This document shows, piece by piece, positions 22,581-32,782 of a stretch of 64,000 nucleotides of DNA (positions are counted from its first letter, which is position 1; every line of letters starts with the position of its first letter). The notes beneath the pieces are model-generated. The model ran no database searches and had not been told where the DNA came from. It saw only the letters and a program-made list of their open reading frames with translations. The stretch lies in the NCBI GenBank assembly GCA_003282145.1, contig QBZZ01000008.1:1-64000 (forward strand), read 5' to 3'. This DNA comes from SAR116 cluster bacterium AG-337-N21 (GTDB lineage Bacteria > Pseudomonadota > Alphaproteobacteria > Puniceispirillales > Marisalimonadaceae). A program made the translations under genes and the position numbers.

Positions 22581-23822
22581 ATGAATAAATCTATAAATTC
22601 AGATTTTCTGAATGTAATGAATGAAAGAGGTTTTATTCATCAAATTACTGATAAAAATAATTTAGACCAAGAATTATCTTCAAATATAATGACTGGTTAC
22701 ATAGGTTTCGATTGCACAGCACCCTCTCTTCATGTGGGATCATTAATTCAAATAATGATGCTTCGATGGTTTCAAAAAACAGGGCATAAACCAATCGTTC
22801 TTATGGGTGGGGGTACAACTAAAATAGGCGATCCATCTGGTAAAGATAGTGCTCGACCTGTTCTTTCCTCAGAAAGCATAGAAATAAATCAAAATAATAT
22901 TAGAACTATTTTTGAAAAATTTTTAAAATTTGGATTTGGTAAAAACGATGCAATTATGGTTAATAATTCAGAATGGCTAGAAAGGCTTAATTATGTATCA
23001 TTTTTAAGAGATTTTGGGTCCTCTTTTTCAGTTAATAAACTTATAAATTTAGAAAGTGTTAAACAAAGATTAGATAGAGAACAAAATTTATCTTTTCTAG
23101 AATTTAATTACTCTTTGCTTCAAGCATATGATTTTTTACATTTGTATGAAAATTACGGTTGTAAAATACAAATGGGTGGGTCTGATCAATGGGGGAATAT
23201 AGTTACTGGCTTAGACTTAATTAGAAAGAAAACTTCAAAACAAACATTTGGTTTTACTTCTCCACTATTAACCACCAGTAGTGGTGCAAAAATGGGCAAA
23301 ACAGCTAACGGAGCAGTCTGGCTAAATGTAGAGCAATTGTCTGATTGGGATTTTTGGCAATATTGGAGAAATACTGAAGATTTAGATGTTATAAAGTTTT
23401 TAAAACTGTTCACAGAAATACCAATTACAGAGATTAATAAATTGCAGCAATTAAAAGGTGTAGAATTAAATGATGCCAAAATAATTTTAGCAAATGAAGT
23501 TACAAAATTGTGTAGAAGTGGAGAAGCTGCTGAAAAAATCTCAACTGCTGCTTCTAATTTATTTAATAAAATCGAAGATGATGAAGGATTACCCACTATA
23601 AATATATCAAAACCTGAAATATCCTTTATCAATGCTTTAAAAGATTTAAATTTTCTAAAAACAAATGGAGAAGCAAGAAGGTTAATAAGAGGGAACGGTG
23701 CCAAAATTAACGATATTGTGGTAAGTGATGAAAATTATATTATAAAATTAGATGATTTTAGAAATGGTAAGGTAAAAATTTCATCAGGGAAAAAAAGACA
23801 CGGAATACTAATTTGTTCTTAG
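22581..23822 (+). CDS. tyrS: Tyrosyl-tRNA synthetase
   Basis: Class I aminoacyl-tRNA synthetase charging tRNA-Tyr. The HIGH-like HVGS follows GYIGFDCTAPSL at about residues 38-54, and the KMSKS-like motif is KMGKT in SSGAKMGKTANGAVW. QAYDFLHLYENYG and GGSDQWGNI bind tyrosine. The C-terminal S4-like RNA-binding domain begins near 345 (LKTNGEARRLIRGNGAKIND). 413 aa is standard. Confidence 0.97.
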   Translation: MNKSINSDFLNVMNERGFIHQITDKNNLDQELSSNIMTGYIGFDCTAPSLHVGSLIQIMMLRWFQKTGHKPIVLMGGGTTKIGDPSGKDSARPVLSSESIEINQNNIRTIFEKFLKFGFGKNDAIMVNNSEWLERLNYVSFLRDFGSSFSVNKLINLESVKQRLDREQNLSFLEFNYSLLQAYDFLHLYENYGCKIQMGGSDQWGNIVTGLDLIRKKTSKQTFGFTSPLLTTSSGAKMGKTANGAVWLNVEQLSDWDFWQYWRNTEDLDVIKFLKLFTEIPITEINKLQQLKGVELNDAKIILANEVTKLCRSGEAAEKISTAASNLFNKIEDDEGLPTINISKPEISFINALKDLNFLKTNGEARRLIRGNGAKINDIVVSDENYIIKLDDFRNGKVKISSGKKRHGILICS

Positions 23823-23832
23823 TTTAAATCAA

Positions 23833-26800
23833 TTAATTTGACTTATCATCAATAAAAAAATTATTGTCATTTAACCAATCATCTGCAAACAAATCTCTTA
23901 AAATACCTGGGGCAAATGATAGAGTATTTAATTCAACCTTGGGACTTTCAATTGGTCCCACCATTTTGAATTGTCCTGCAAATAGTCCTTCTTTTTTTAA
24001 TCCTGTTATTAACCTACCAACAGCAGGGACAACACTTATAATCTGGGATATTAATTTAATTGGCGCGACTGATCCTCTCATATCTAAAAATTTCTTTTTT
24101 AAATTGATTTTTCCTTTGGCAGCAATTCCTAATGACTCACTAGAAAGATATACCTTATCAAACGTAAAGTTATGTTTCTTGACGTTTATATTTGCCCTAC
24201 CTTTATCAAAATAAACTCCTTCACCTGAAATAACAGATTGAATACCAGAAAAGCTTAAAACAGATAAGGAGTTAATTATTCCTGGAGTATTAATTAGACT
24301 AAATTTTTTTGATTTAATAAAGCCTTCATAATGATCATATGTATCATTTAAAAAATTTATATTTATTTTCATTTTACCACTTCTTATATTTTTTGTGAAA
24401 CCAAGAGCATTAAGAAGTTTACCTCCATCAGAAGTGTCAAAAATAATATTAGGTAATTTATCTTTGTTTTTTTCCATAATAATTTTGGTTTCTGCACCAC
24501 CAACTAAACCAAAACCGTTAAGCTTCGATATTTTGTCGTCTGTGTAAATTTCAAATTTTCCACTATCTAATAAAGATGACTTACCAAGCCATATTTGTCC
24601 AAATGCATTTGCTTCAAAGATAGATTTATTTATTGTTCCCCTTAGGTTACCTGCCAAAGAAATTTTGGGATCTAAGATAATCTTATCAGCAGTGATTTCA
24701 AAACTTATATTCATATTATTTTCGGATTGTTTTTTAAGATTATCTTTAAAATAAGAAAAATCTATTTTTTTTCCTGAAAAATTTAAGTCAAACATATTAT
24801 TTTTTTTAGAAATAGATATTTGTTCTAAATCTAATTTTGGCGTCTTAATATTTCTTAATAAAATTTTGGTTGGAGCTGTACCATTTAATTGGACAATATC
24901 AATTTCATAATTATTTTTTTCTTTTTTTAAATTTATATCCTTTATAAATGCAAGTTTACCATTTTGATAAATAATTTCAGTTTTTATTGAGGATTTTATA
25001 TTTTTTTTCTTTATGAGGTTTAGATAATTTATTTTTAAATCTGAATCAGTTAAGTCTGAGTTTAATTTTAAGTTTAGATTTAAATTTCTGATATCTCCTG
25101 TCAATCTAAGATTAAGCTCAGTATCACCAATAAAATCTATATTAAAATTTTTCTTTAAATAATCAGAAAATTCCTTATTATTTTTAATCCTCAGAAGACT
25201 TTTTTTAATAAATTGATTTTTAATTACTGTGTCTTTTAAAACATATTGAAGTTTATCATTTTTAAATAACATTACTTTTTTAATACTATAATTACTTCCA
25301 TTAATTTCAACTTCATCAATTGAATACTGTAAATTATCTTTTTTAAATTTAGCTTTACTAATAATAGAATTATTATTATGGATTTTTAATTTTATATTGG
25401 CTTCATCGAATTTATAATCTAAGTTATTCCCCCTTAATAATAAAAAACCTGTCGAAGCATTTAAATCAATATTTGCCCAACTTTGGTCAGTTATTATTTC
25501 GTTATTATGTTTATTCACTTCAAATTTAAAGTTGCCAGATATAGTGCAAAATACTTTTTTAAAAATTTTGTCATTGTGTTCAAACCAAATATTACTGAAT
25601 TTTGACCGCCCACTTATTTTGAAAATATTAATTTTTTTAAAAAATGAAAAATTTAAATCTAAATTTACGTTATTTAAACTACCACCTTTAAAATTATCAT
25701 TATATCGTTTTAAAACGTTTAAATTAACGAATGAACTATAATATTTTTTATAATAACTTAGATGCTTTTTTAATATTTTTGTTGATAATCTTTTAATTAC
25801 AAAATTAGAAAAACCAGTTTTAGAAGCAAAATCTATCTCAGAGTACGCTAATATTACATCGCCTATTGATAAATCATTAATCTTCAACAATCCATCTTTT
25901 TTGTTCCATAATAATTTACCACTAAATTCTGAATTTAAAATAATATCTTCATTGTTTTTTATAATTAAATTTGATTTCTTTGATAAGAAATTAAAACTTT
26001 CTACATTAAAATTCTTATCCGTAACAATATTAAATCTACCCTTTAAAAAGCCAGAAATAGTCTCTGTTTCAAATTTTAAATTTTCTTTCAAAAAATTACT
26101 TAAAAATAATTTATGGTCGATAGTTTCTACGTTAAGGTTAAATTTATTAAAACTTTCCAAAAAGATAGCTTTTACTGAAAAGTTTAATCTTTTATTTTTA
26201 CTACAATTCATGTTGAGTGAGCGGGCATTGTTTAAATATTTTGAAACAAAGACGTTTTCACAATTAATTTTTAAAACACTTTTTTTAAGTGCTTCTCTCC
26301 GATCTGAGATTAAAAGGCTAATATTTCCGATTATGATTTTATTTTGTAATAATTTTTTTAATGAGTGATTTTCATCAAAACCTTTTTGGTTTATTGATAA
26401 AAAAATTTTAAATAATGGCCCTGGTATAAATTTATTTTCCTCTAATTTTCCGTGCAAAGATAAATCTTTAAAATTTAGGTAACTAAATTCAAGATTATCT
26501 TTATTAAAAAAAATATTTCTAAAAAAGAAATTATACGAAAACCCTAATTCAATTAGCTTAATATTTGATTTTTCTTTTTGATCAATTGTATGAACTTTTG
26601 TATCATTCAATTCGATTTTTACAATATTAGGCCAGTTAGGTTTCAATATCTTTATAGAACTAATTTCAATTATTATATTTTCATCATTAATTTTTCTTGA
26701 AATAAATCTTTTTATCTTTTTGTTAAGAATACCTTTCAAATTAAATGATTTGATTATAAAATTTTGTGTTTGTTCTGAATAAACAAACATTGTTGTGACT

Positions 26801-26856
26801 ATCCCAAATATAAAAAAAGGTAATATCAGAAGAAGAATTATAACTTTTTTCATCAT
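23833..26856 (-). CDS. Large AsmA/YhdP-like protein
   Basis: 1007-aa protein with one N-terminal membrane segment (VIILLLILPFFIFGIVTTMF, residues 5-24) and a long, beta-rich, Lys/Asn-rich periplasmic body, the layout of AsmA-clan (YhdP, TamB) proteins that bridge the inner and outer membranes for lipid transport. The C-terminal region with INSLSVLSFSGIQSVISGEG, KGKINLKKKFLDMRGSVAP and FKMVGPIESPKVELN is recognisable as the AsmA-like C-terminal domain, often beside DUF3971. Convergent with tyrS (10-bp gap). Role in phospholipid transport is by family, not from the sequence. Confidence 0.75.
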   Translation of the reverse strand: MMKKVIILLLILPFFIFGIVTTMFVYSEQTQNFIIKSFNLKGILNKKIKRFISRKINDENIIIEISSIKILKPNWPNIVKIELNDTKVHTIDQKEKSNIKLIELGFSYNFFFRNIFFNKDNLEFSYLNFKDLSLHGKLEENKFIPGPLFKIFLSINQKGFDENHSLKKLLQNKIIIGNISLLISDRREALKKSVLKINCENVFVSKYLNNARSLNMNCSKNKRLNFSVKAIFLESFNKFNLNVETIDHKLFLSNFLKENLKFETETISGFLKGRFNIVTDKNFNVESFNFLSKKSNLIIKNNEDIILNSEFSGKLLWNKKDGLLKINDLSIGDVILAYSEIDFASKTGFSNFVIKRLSTKILKKHLSYYKKYYSSFVNLNVLKRYNDNFKGGSLNNVNLDLNFSFFKKINIFKISGRSKFSNIWFEHNDKIFKKVFCTISGNFKFEVNKHNNEIITDQSWANIDLNASTGFLLLRGNNLDYKFDEANIKLKIHNNNSIISKAKFKKDNLQYSIDEVEINGSNYSIKKVMLFKNDKLQYVLKDTVIKNQFIKKSLLRIKNNKEFSDYLKKNFNIDFIGDTELNLRLTGDIRNLNLNLKLNSDLTDSDLKINYLNLIKKKNIKSSIKTEIIYQNGKLAFIKDINLKKEKNNYEIDIVQLNGTAPTKILLRNIKTPKLDLEQISISKKNNMFDLNFSGKKIDFSYFKDNLKKQSENNMNISFEITADKIILDPKISLAGNLRGTINKSIFEANAFGQIWLGKSSLLDSGKFEIYTDDKISKLNGFGLVGGAETKIIMEKNKDKLPNIIFDTSDGGKLLNALGFTKNIRSGKMKININFLNDTYDHYEGFIKSKKFSLINTPGIINSLSVLSFSGIQSVISGEGVYFDKGRANINVKKHNFTFDKVYLSSESLGIAAKGKINLKKKFLDMRGSVAPIKLISQIISVVPAVGRLITGLKKEGLFAGQFKMVGPIESPKVELNTLSFAPGILRDLFADDWLNDNNFFIDDKSN

Positions 26857-26959
26857 CTTTCCTATTTTGTATAATGTTAGATAAATCTTAGTTGATATAT
26901 TCTTTTGATATAATATAACTTAATATGAGTTTTAATACTAATTATAAGAGATCTTATTA

Positions 26960-27424
26960 ATGATAAAAATAAATGACGAAATACCTAAGTTTGAAATTCT
27001 AACTGATAAAGGCGATTTTAAAATTTCAAATTATAAAGGAAAAAAGATTGTTGTTTTCTTTTTTCCTAGAGCGGATACTTCTGGCTGCACAGCTGAGTCA
27101 ATTGCTTTTACAAATCTACAACATGAGTTTGATAAATTAAATTGTATTGTTATTGGTATTTCTAAAGATAATCCAAAAAAACAGGGTAAATTTAGAGAAA
27201 AATATAATCTTACTTGTGAACTTGGTGCTGACTTTGAAAATGACGTATGTGAACAATTTGGTGTTTGGGTAGAAAAATCTATGTATGGGAAAAAATATAT
27301 GGGTATTCAAAGATCTACATTTTTATCCAACGAAAAAGGAATAATAACAAATATTTGGGAAAAAGTTAAAGTTCCTGGTCATGCAGAAGAGGTTTTAGAT
27401 ACTGTAAAAAGTCTTAATAATTGA
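26960..27424 (+). CDS. bcp: Thioredoxin-dependent peroxiredoxin (Bcp/PrxQ type)
   Basis: Thiol peroxidase reducing hydroperoxides. VVFFFPRADTSGCTAESIAF holds the peroxidatic Cys43 with its Thr and Pro-like environment (the usual P-x3-T-x2-C). The E. coli-type resolving Cys five residues later is absent (it would be at Ile48), so this is either a 1-Cys form or uses a more distant Cys; others lie at about 65, 93 and 104. Convergent with prfB, 1 nt apart. 154 aa is standard. Confidence 0.9.
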   Translation: MIKINDEIPKFEILTDKGDFKISNYKGKKIVVFFFPRADTSGCTAESIAFTNLQHEFDKLNCIVIGISKDNPKKQGKFREKYNLTCELGADFENDVCEQFGVWVEKSMYGKKYMGIQRSTFLSNEKGIITNIWEKVKVPGHAEEVLDTVKSLNN

Positions 27425-27425
27425 T

Positions 27426-28532
27426 TTATCTTTTCATTCCAACTTTTAATGCTAAGGCAGATTCAATGAAAATATCTATATCGCCATCTAGTACAGATTG
27501 GGTGTTGCCTACTTCTACATTTGTACGTAGATCTTTGACCATTTGATAAGGATGGAGAACGTAAGATCTTATTTGACTTCCCCAACCTATTTCTCCTTTT
27601 TCGCTCGTGCTTTTGTTATTAACTTCCTCTCTTCGTTTCAACTCAATTTCATATAATTTTGCTCTTAGCATGGACATTGCTTGAGCTTTATTTCTGTGCT
27701 GAGATCTATCATTCTGACATTGTACTACCGTGTTTGTTGGTAAATGGGTAATTCTTATTGCGGAGTCAGTTTTATTTACGTGTTGCCCACCTGCACCAGA
27801 AGCTCTATAAGTATCAATTCTTAAATCTTTCTCCTCAATTTCAACATCTATTTCGTTAGTAATTTGGGGATAAACCCATATTGAAGCAAAACTAGTGTGT
27901 CTTCTTGATGAAGAATCAAATGGAGATATCCTTACTAATCTATGAACACCTGACTCTGTTTTTCCCCAACCATATGCATTAAACCCTTCTATTAATAAAG
28001 TACAAGATTTAATACCTGCCTCATCTCCTGAGCTTTCTTCAATAGTTGAAATTTCATATCCTTTTTTATCTGACCATCTTGAATACATTCTTTGCAACAT
28101 TAAAGCCCAATCTTGAGCTTCTGTACCACCTGCCCCAGCATGTATTTCGATAAAACAGTTGTTTGTATCAGCTTCCCCAGATAACAAACTTTCCAACTGA
28201 AGTTTTTCACATTTTTTTACTAAACTATCTATTTGAGAAATTGTTTCGTCAATTAGTTCTCTATCATTTTCTTCCTCCGCTAGATCTATAAGCTCATATA
28301 AATTACTTTTCTCAATTTCGATAAATTTTATATGATCTAAAATTTTTTCAATTTGTTTTTTTTCTCTCATAATTGCTTGAGCTTTAGATGAGTCTCTCCA
28401 AAAATTTTCAGTTTCAATTAATTCATCTAATTCTTTAGTTCGATTTAAAGACTGTTCCCAATTAAAATGTTTTTTTAAAATAGTTAAACCATTGTCAATA
28501 TCTTTAAATTTTACTTGAATTTCGGTTTGCAT
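27426..28532 (-). CDS. prfB: Peptide chain release factor 2
   Basis: Class I release factor for UGA and UAA. GGQHVNKTDSAIRITH contains the catalytic GGQ, and RISPFDSSSRRHTSF carries the SPF stop-recognition motif of RF2. The coding frame is continuous from MQTEIQVKFKDIDNG, so the programmed +1 frameshift known from E. coli prfB is not used. 368 aa. Co-directional with and 18 nt downstream of the PBP1A gene, as in other Alphaproteobacteria. Confidence 0.96.
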   Translation of the reverse strand: MQTEIQVKFKDIDNGLTILKKHFNWEQSLNRTKELDELIETENFWRDSSKAQAIMREKKQIEKILDHIKFIEIEKSNLYELIDLAEEENDRELIDETISQIDSLVKKCEKLQLESLLSGEADTNNCFIEIHAGAGGTEAQDWALMLQRMYSRWSDKKGYEISTIEESSGDEAGIKSCTLLIEGFNAYGWGKTESGVHRLVRISPFDSSSRRHTSFASIWVYPQITNEIDVEIEEKDLRIDTYRASGAGGQHVNKTDSAIRITHLPTNTVVQCQNDRSQHRNKAQAMSMLRAKLYEIELKRREEVNNKSTSEKGEIGWGSQIRSYVLHPYQMVKDLRTNVEVGNTQSVLDGDIDIFIESALALKVGMKR

Positions 28533-28550
28533 AACTTGTTCCCTACAGAA

Positions 28551-31283
28551 TTAATATAGAGGCGAAAGATTTTTTATAATTGTATTTGAGTTTTTTAAGT
28601 CTGTAAGATTTTTATCATAGCTTAAATTTGGAAATTGTCCTGGCTTAAAAGCTTCCAAAATAGATTTTTTGTCTTTAGCACCTACTTGAAGACCATTATC
28701 GGGGTTTACAGATATAAGTTTTATTCCTGGTGGTCTCCTAAATGGAATATCTGGAATATTCAGAAGTGCTTCTTTCATAAAATCTTTAAATATTGGCGCA
28801 GCAACTGAACTGCCTGTTTCTTTGAAACCTAGTGGTCTTGGATCATCAAACCCTACAAATACCCCAACAACTAGGTCACTTGAAAAACCTATAAACCATG
28901 CATCCGTATTTGAATTCGTTGTTCCAGTTTTGCCAGCTAGGTTTTTCCCCAGTGAATTTATAACAATGCCTGTGCCCCTATCTATTGCTCCTTTTAACAT
29001 TGATACCATTTGATAAGCAGAGGATGATGAGATAACTTTCTTCCTTGTGTCTTTGATTGCTACTAACGGAATATTTTTAGAATTTGTGTGCTGACCATTA
29101 CAATTTTCACATTTTCTCTTGTCATGTTTAAAAATAGTAACACCTCTTCTATCTTGAATACGATCAATTAAAGTTGGGGTAATTTTTTTTCCTCCGTTAA
29201 TTATCATGCCATAAGCATTAGTTAAACTTAGTAAATCAGTTTCACCTGCTCCCAAAGACATTGATAAAAATGGAGGCAAATCTTTACTAATTCCAAATTT
29301 ACTTGCATAATCTTGAATGATATTTTTAGTAGATAAAGATTTTATTAAATTCTTTATTAATTCTTCATTTACAAAGATTTTATTATATATTTGATCGACA
29401 TTTAAATTTTGGTTTATATATCTAAGTAATTGTTTTTTGTTAAGATTATGCTTTGTAGAAAAATCTTCTATGATTTTTTTGTTAACTTTTTCTGTGTTTT
29501 TCTTTTTTTCAGTAATGTAACTAACCATAAAATTGACAAATTGAATATCTTTTTTTAATTTTTCTCCGATTAATTTATTTTTATAGCCCTTTTCAATATA
29601 ATTTTTAATTAGCTCTTCTTCTTGAATAAGTTTAATAGCAAGTCTAGCAGTCATGAGATTTCTTGATTTTTCAATACCAAGTCTCATTGGGCTAGGGCCA
29701 TAGAATTTTTTAGTATAATTAGCAGGTTTCCATTTTTTACAACCTAAACATTGATCATAAGCTAACGCTGCATCTAAAATCAGATCTGTAGGTTTGTAAA
29801 ATCTCTCTAAACCTGCCAAATATACAAATGGTTTGAACGCAGAACCTGGTTGACGTTTTGCTTGGGTAGATCTATTAAACTCACTTCTTTCAAAGTTATA
29901 TCCACCACTCATTGCTAATACTCTTCCAGTGTGGGGATCAAGAGCAACAATTGCTCCATTCACATTGGGAATCTGGGAAAGAGAGTAAAAGACGTTTCCT
30001 TGATTATTATTTTTTTTAGCTATAATTACATCCCCAACTTTAATAAATTTCTTAAAGTTTTTAAACTTAGCTCCTAAATAAATGTTTAATTTGTTTTTGT
30101 TATCTTTTTTAATCGTCTGTGGTCTAGCCCAATTTGCATTTAAGAATTTTATCTCTGCTGACATTCCTTTAAGTAATAAAATTTTTATAAAACCTTCATT
30201 TACCTGAGTGACAATAGCCGCATGCCTGTTTTTGGGAAGTTTAAGTTGAATATTTTGTAAATATTTAGTAATTGCATCTTTTTTAAAATTTAATAAATCA
30301 AGATTAGCAATTGGACCTCTCCAACCTTGTCTTTTATCCAAATTCTCTAATCCATTTATGAGTGAATTATCAGCATAAAGTTGCATTAGAGGGTCTAAAG
30401 TAGTCCTAACTGAATAACCATTTGTATACAGTCTTGATCCTATTTTTTTATCTTTTGACAAAATTTTTCTTACTTCTTCAGTAAAATAAGGTGCATAACC
30501 TTCGTCAATACCACTTAATTTACGGATATTTATTAGTTTTTTACTCTCTATTTCTTTTGTTTGCTTATCAATGTAACCATTTTTATTCATTTGATTTAAA
30601 ACCCAATTTCTTCTATAAACCGCATTTTTGGTTTTATGAATTGGATTATAATTATTTGGAGCTTTTGGCAAAGCAGCTAAAAAAGCTGACTCGGCCAAAT
30701 CAAGATTATCTAAACTCTTGTCAAAGTAATTCAACGCTGCAGCCGCAACCCCATAAGATTTGAAACCTAAATAAATTTCATTTAAATATAATTCTAGAAT
30801 TTGATTTTTGGAAAATGCTCTTTCAATCCGAATTGCCAATATGGCTTCCTTTATTTTCCTTTCAAAAGACACCTCAGAAGATAATAAAAAGTTTTTAGCA
30901 ACCTGCTGAGTAATTGTTGACGCTCCAATTAGTCTTTTTCCCGAACCTATATTTTTAACATTGGTCAATAATGCTCTTAGAGTAGCTTTTATATCCAAGC
31001 CGAAATGATTATAAAATTCTTTATCCTCAGCTGAAATAAATGCATTAATAACACTTTTTGGAATTACGTTAATTGGAACAAAAACTCTTTTCTCGATAGC
31101 ATACTCAGCAAGAAGTGCTCCATTGCCTGCATGAATTCTAGTAACTACATTTGGATTATATTTTGATAATTCTTTATAATCTGGAAGTTGTTTCCCAAAG
31201 TACCACAAGCCATAAAAGAAAATTATTATTCCTGATAATAACAATAAAAATGAGATAGTTAAAAGATAAGCAAAAAATTTCAT
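28551..31283 (-). CDS. mrcA: Penicillin-binding protein 1A (transglycosylase/transpeptidase)
   Basis: Bifunctional peptidoglycan synthase anchored by a helix at residues 8-28. The glycosyltransferase domain has the catalytic Glu86 in SAEDKEFYNHFG and STITQQVAKNFLL; the transpeptidase has Ser in RQPGSAFKPF (about 479), KSRNLMTARLA and AGKTGTTNSN (about 783). It is longer than usual (910 aa) mainly because about 100 Lys/Glu-rich helical residues are inserted between the SRN region and KFGISKDLPPFLSMSLGAGE, a gap that usually takes about 20. No frameshift there, and the motifs on both sides are intact. Between amiC and prfB on the same strand, a common alphaproteobacterial order. Confidence 0.95.
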   Translation of the reverse strand: MKFFAYLLTISFLLLLSGIIIFFYGLWYFGKQLPDYKELSKYNPNVVTRIHAGNGALLAEYAIEKRVFVPINVIPKSVINAFISAEDKEFYNHFGLDIKATLRALLTNVKNIGSGKRLIGASTITQQVAKNFLLSSEVSFERKIKEAILAIRIERAFSKNQILELYLNEIYLGFKSYGVAAAALNYFDKSLDNLDLAESAFLAALPKAPNNYNPIHKTKNAVYRRNWVLNQMNKNGYIDKQTKEIESKKLINIRKLSGIDEGYAPYFTEEVRKILSKDKKIGSRLYTNGYSVRTTLDPLMQLYADNSLINGLENLDKRQGWRGPIANLDLLNFKKDAITKYLQNIQLKLPKNRHAAIVTQVNEGFIKILLLKGMSAEIKFLNANWARPQTIKKDNKNKLNIYLGAKFKNFKKFIKVGDVIIAKKNNNQGNVFYSLSQIPNVNGAIVALDPHTGRVLAMSGGYNFERSEFNRSTQAKRQPGSAFKPFVYLAGLERFYKPTDLILDAALAYDQCLGCKKWKPANYTKKFYGPSPMRLGIEKSRNLMTARLAIKLIQEEELIKNYIEKGYKNKLIGEKLKKDIQFVNFMVSYITEKKKNTEKVNKKIIEDFSTKHNLNKKQLLRYINQNLNVDQIYNKIFVNEELIKNLIKSLSTKNIIQDYASKFGISKDLPPFLSMSLGAGETDLLSLTNAYGMIINGGKKITPTLIDRIQDRRGVTIFKHDKRKCENCNGQHTNSKNIPLVAIKDTRKKVISSSSAYQMVSMLKGAIDRGTGIVINSLGKNLAGKTGTTNSNTDAWFIGFSSDLVVGVFVGFDDPRPLGFKETGSSVAAPIFKDFMKEALLNIPDIPFRRPPGIKLISVNPDNGLQVGAKDKKSILEAFKPGQFPNLSYDKNLTDLKNSNTIIKNLSPLY

Positions 31284-31327
31284 AATTCTTTATATAAATT
31301 AAATTAGACATTTTTAGGACAAGTTTA

Positions 31328-32602
31328 TTATTTATAGGTATTAAAATAGTTTTTTATTGCTACTGCTAAACCATTACTTAGTTCTTTTAAATATTTAGTA
31401 CTTAACATTTTTTTTTCTTCTTGTTTGTTTGATAAAAACCCAACTTCAATGAGTACAGAAGGAATATCGTAAGATTTTAAAACTGAAAACCCTGCAAATC
31501 TATGCCCTCTATTTACAGCTAATTTTGTTTTTTCAAGATTTGAAAGAATTTTTTTTGCTAGATATGAACTATCATTCATTGCTTTTCTTTGAAACATTTT
31601 AATCAAAGTGTCAAATATAATTGGGTCTCTAATTTTATTCTTATTAGCTAGAAAATTATCAACTTCATTTTCTCTTTTAGCTAACATTTTAGCCTCTTTA
31701 TCGGAAGCTTTATCAGAAAGACTGAATACAGAAATTCCTTTAGCTTTTTTATTTTTGCTAGAATCTGCGTGAATAGAAATAAAAATATCTGCATTATTTA
31801 TTTTTGCTAAGTTTGTTCTTTCCTTTAAAGGTAAATATATATCTTTATCTCGAGATAATACCGTATGTATATTTTTATATTTTTTTAGAGCCTCTTTTAG
31901 CATAATAGATGTTTTTAACGTTATATTTTTCTCTAAAGTGCCTAAATGACCTATAGCTCCTGGGTCTTTACCACCATGGCCTGGATCGATAAATACAAAA
32001 TATTTATTTTTTGAAAAATTCTTTTTAAGACTTTTTGGTTTTATCTTTGGGAACTCGATTGATTTAGATTTGAAAGTTTTTTTACTTTTTACATCATTGA
32101 TTTGTTTTTCAAGAGATAAAATGTTTCCATCATTAATTTTTAATACGTGCCTAGCAATAGCAAAATTAGTAACACTTGACCTTGAAAACTGGATTTTTAA
32201 ATTAGAAAAATCACGACTATTTGCATTATCATACATTATAATATTGGAAATAATTGCGGGTTGTTTCAATTCTAGAACCAATATAGACCCAGATATATTT
32301 TCATTATTAAACTTTACATTCTTGATTAATTTTTTTTTTGTAATTTTTTTATTATGAAGAATAATTTTTTTTTCAAAATTTAATATTATCCTATATGGAT
32401 TATCTAACAAGTTAACTTTGAAATTATCATTTTCATTAATGTTAAAACATATAATTTTATTCTCTTGAATTTCACAACTTGTATAAACTTTATCTAATTT
32501 CCTTTTTTGATCGGCAAATCCAATCGAGTTAATTAAATTTAGTGAAGTCAGAAAAATAAAAAATAAAAGTGAACTATTAATGTTATTTTTAAATTTTATC
32601 AC
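31328..32602 (-). CDS. amiC: N-acetylmuramoyl-L-alanine amidase
   Basis: Periplasmic zinc amidase that cuts between MurNAc and the stem peptide during daughter-cell separation. An N-terminal hydrophobic segment (LLFFIFLTSLNLINSIGFA) acts as signal peptide; an AMIN-type domain follows (about 35-150); the Amidase_3 domain starts with FIDPGHGGKDPGAIG (zinc His) and keeps FISIHADSS (His) and VLIEVGFLSN with the catalytic Glu. 424 aa. It is divergent from rne and 44 nt upstream of the PBP1A gene. Confidence 0.93.
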   Translation of the reverse strand: MIKFKNNINSSLLFFIFLTSLNLINSIGFADQKRKLDKVYTSCEIQENKIICFNINENDNFKVNLLDNPYRIILNFEKKIILHNKKITKKKLIKNVKFNNENISGSILVLELKQPAIISNIIMYDNANSRDFSNLKIQFSRSSVTNFAIARHVLKINDGNILSLEKQINDVKSKKTFKSKSIEFPKIKPKSLKKNFSKNKYFVFIDPGHGGKDPGAIGHLGTLEKNITLKTSIMLKEALKKYKNIHTVLSRDKDIYLPLKERTNLAKINNADIFISIHADSSKNKKAKGISVFSLSDKASDKEAKMLAKRENEVDNFLANKNKIRDPIIFDTLIKMFQRKAMNDSSYLAKKILSNLEKTKLAVNRGHRFAGFSVLKSYDIPSVLIEVGFLSNKQEEKKMLSTKYLKELSNGLAVAIKNYFNTYK

Positions 32603-32661
32603 AATACTACTTAATGGTTAAAATAATTTTGTTCATAATTTAATACTACAAAAAATAAAGT

Positions 32662-32690
32662 TTGTCTTGATTAGGTTAAAGTTATATAAG
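32662..32690 (+). promoter_or_regulatory. Candidate promoter for rne
   Basis: TTGTCT (32662-32667), 17-nt spacer, TATAAG (32685-32690). If used, it would give rne a leader of about 315 nt. Confidence 0.35.
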
Positions 32691-32763
32691 TTCCTATGGA
32701 ATTTATTTGATTTAGTGTTTATGAAGTTAATAGAAAGATATAGAATTATAGTTAAATTTACTG

Positions 32764-32782
32764 AAACACAAAACATGTGTTT
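32764..32782 (+). other. Hairpin in the putative rne leader
   Basis: Perfect 7-bp inverted repeat AAACACA / TGTGTTT around a 5-nt loop (AAACA). No T-run follows. Possible leader structure for RNase E self-regulation; unproven. Confidence 0.3.

Noticed and set aside
27426-28532. Programmed frameshift in prfB
   Set aside because: The coding frame is uninterrupted from the N-terminus; no early in-frame TGA needs to be bypassed.
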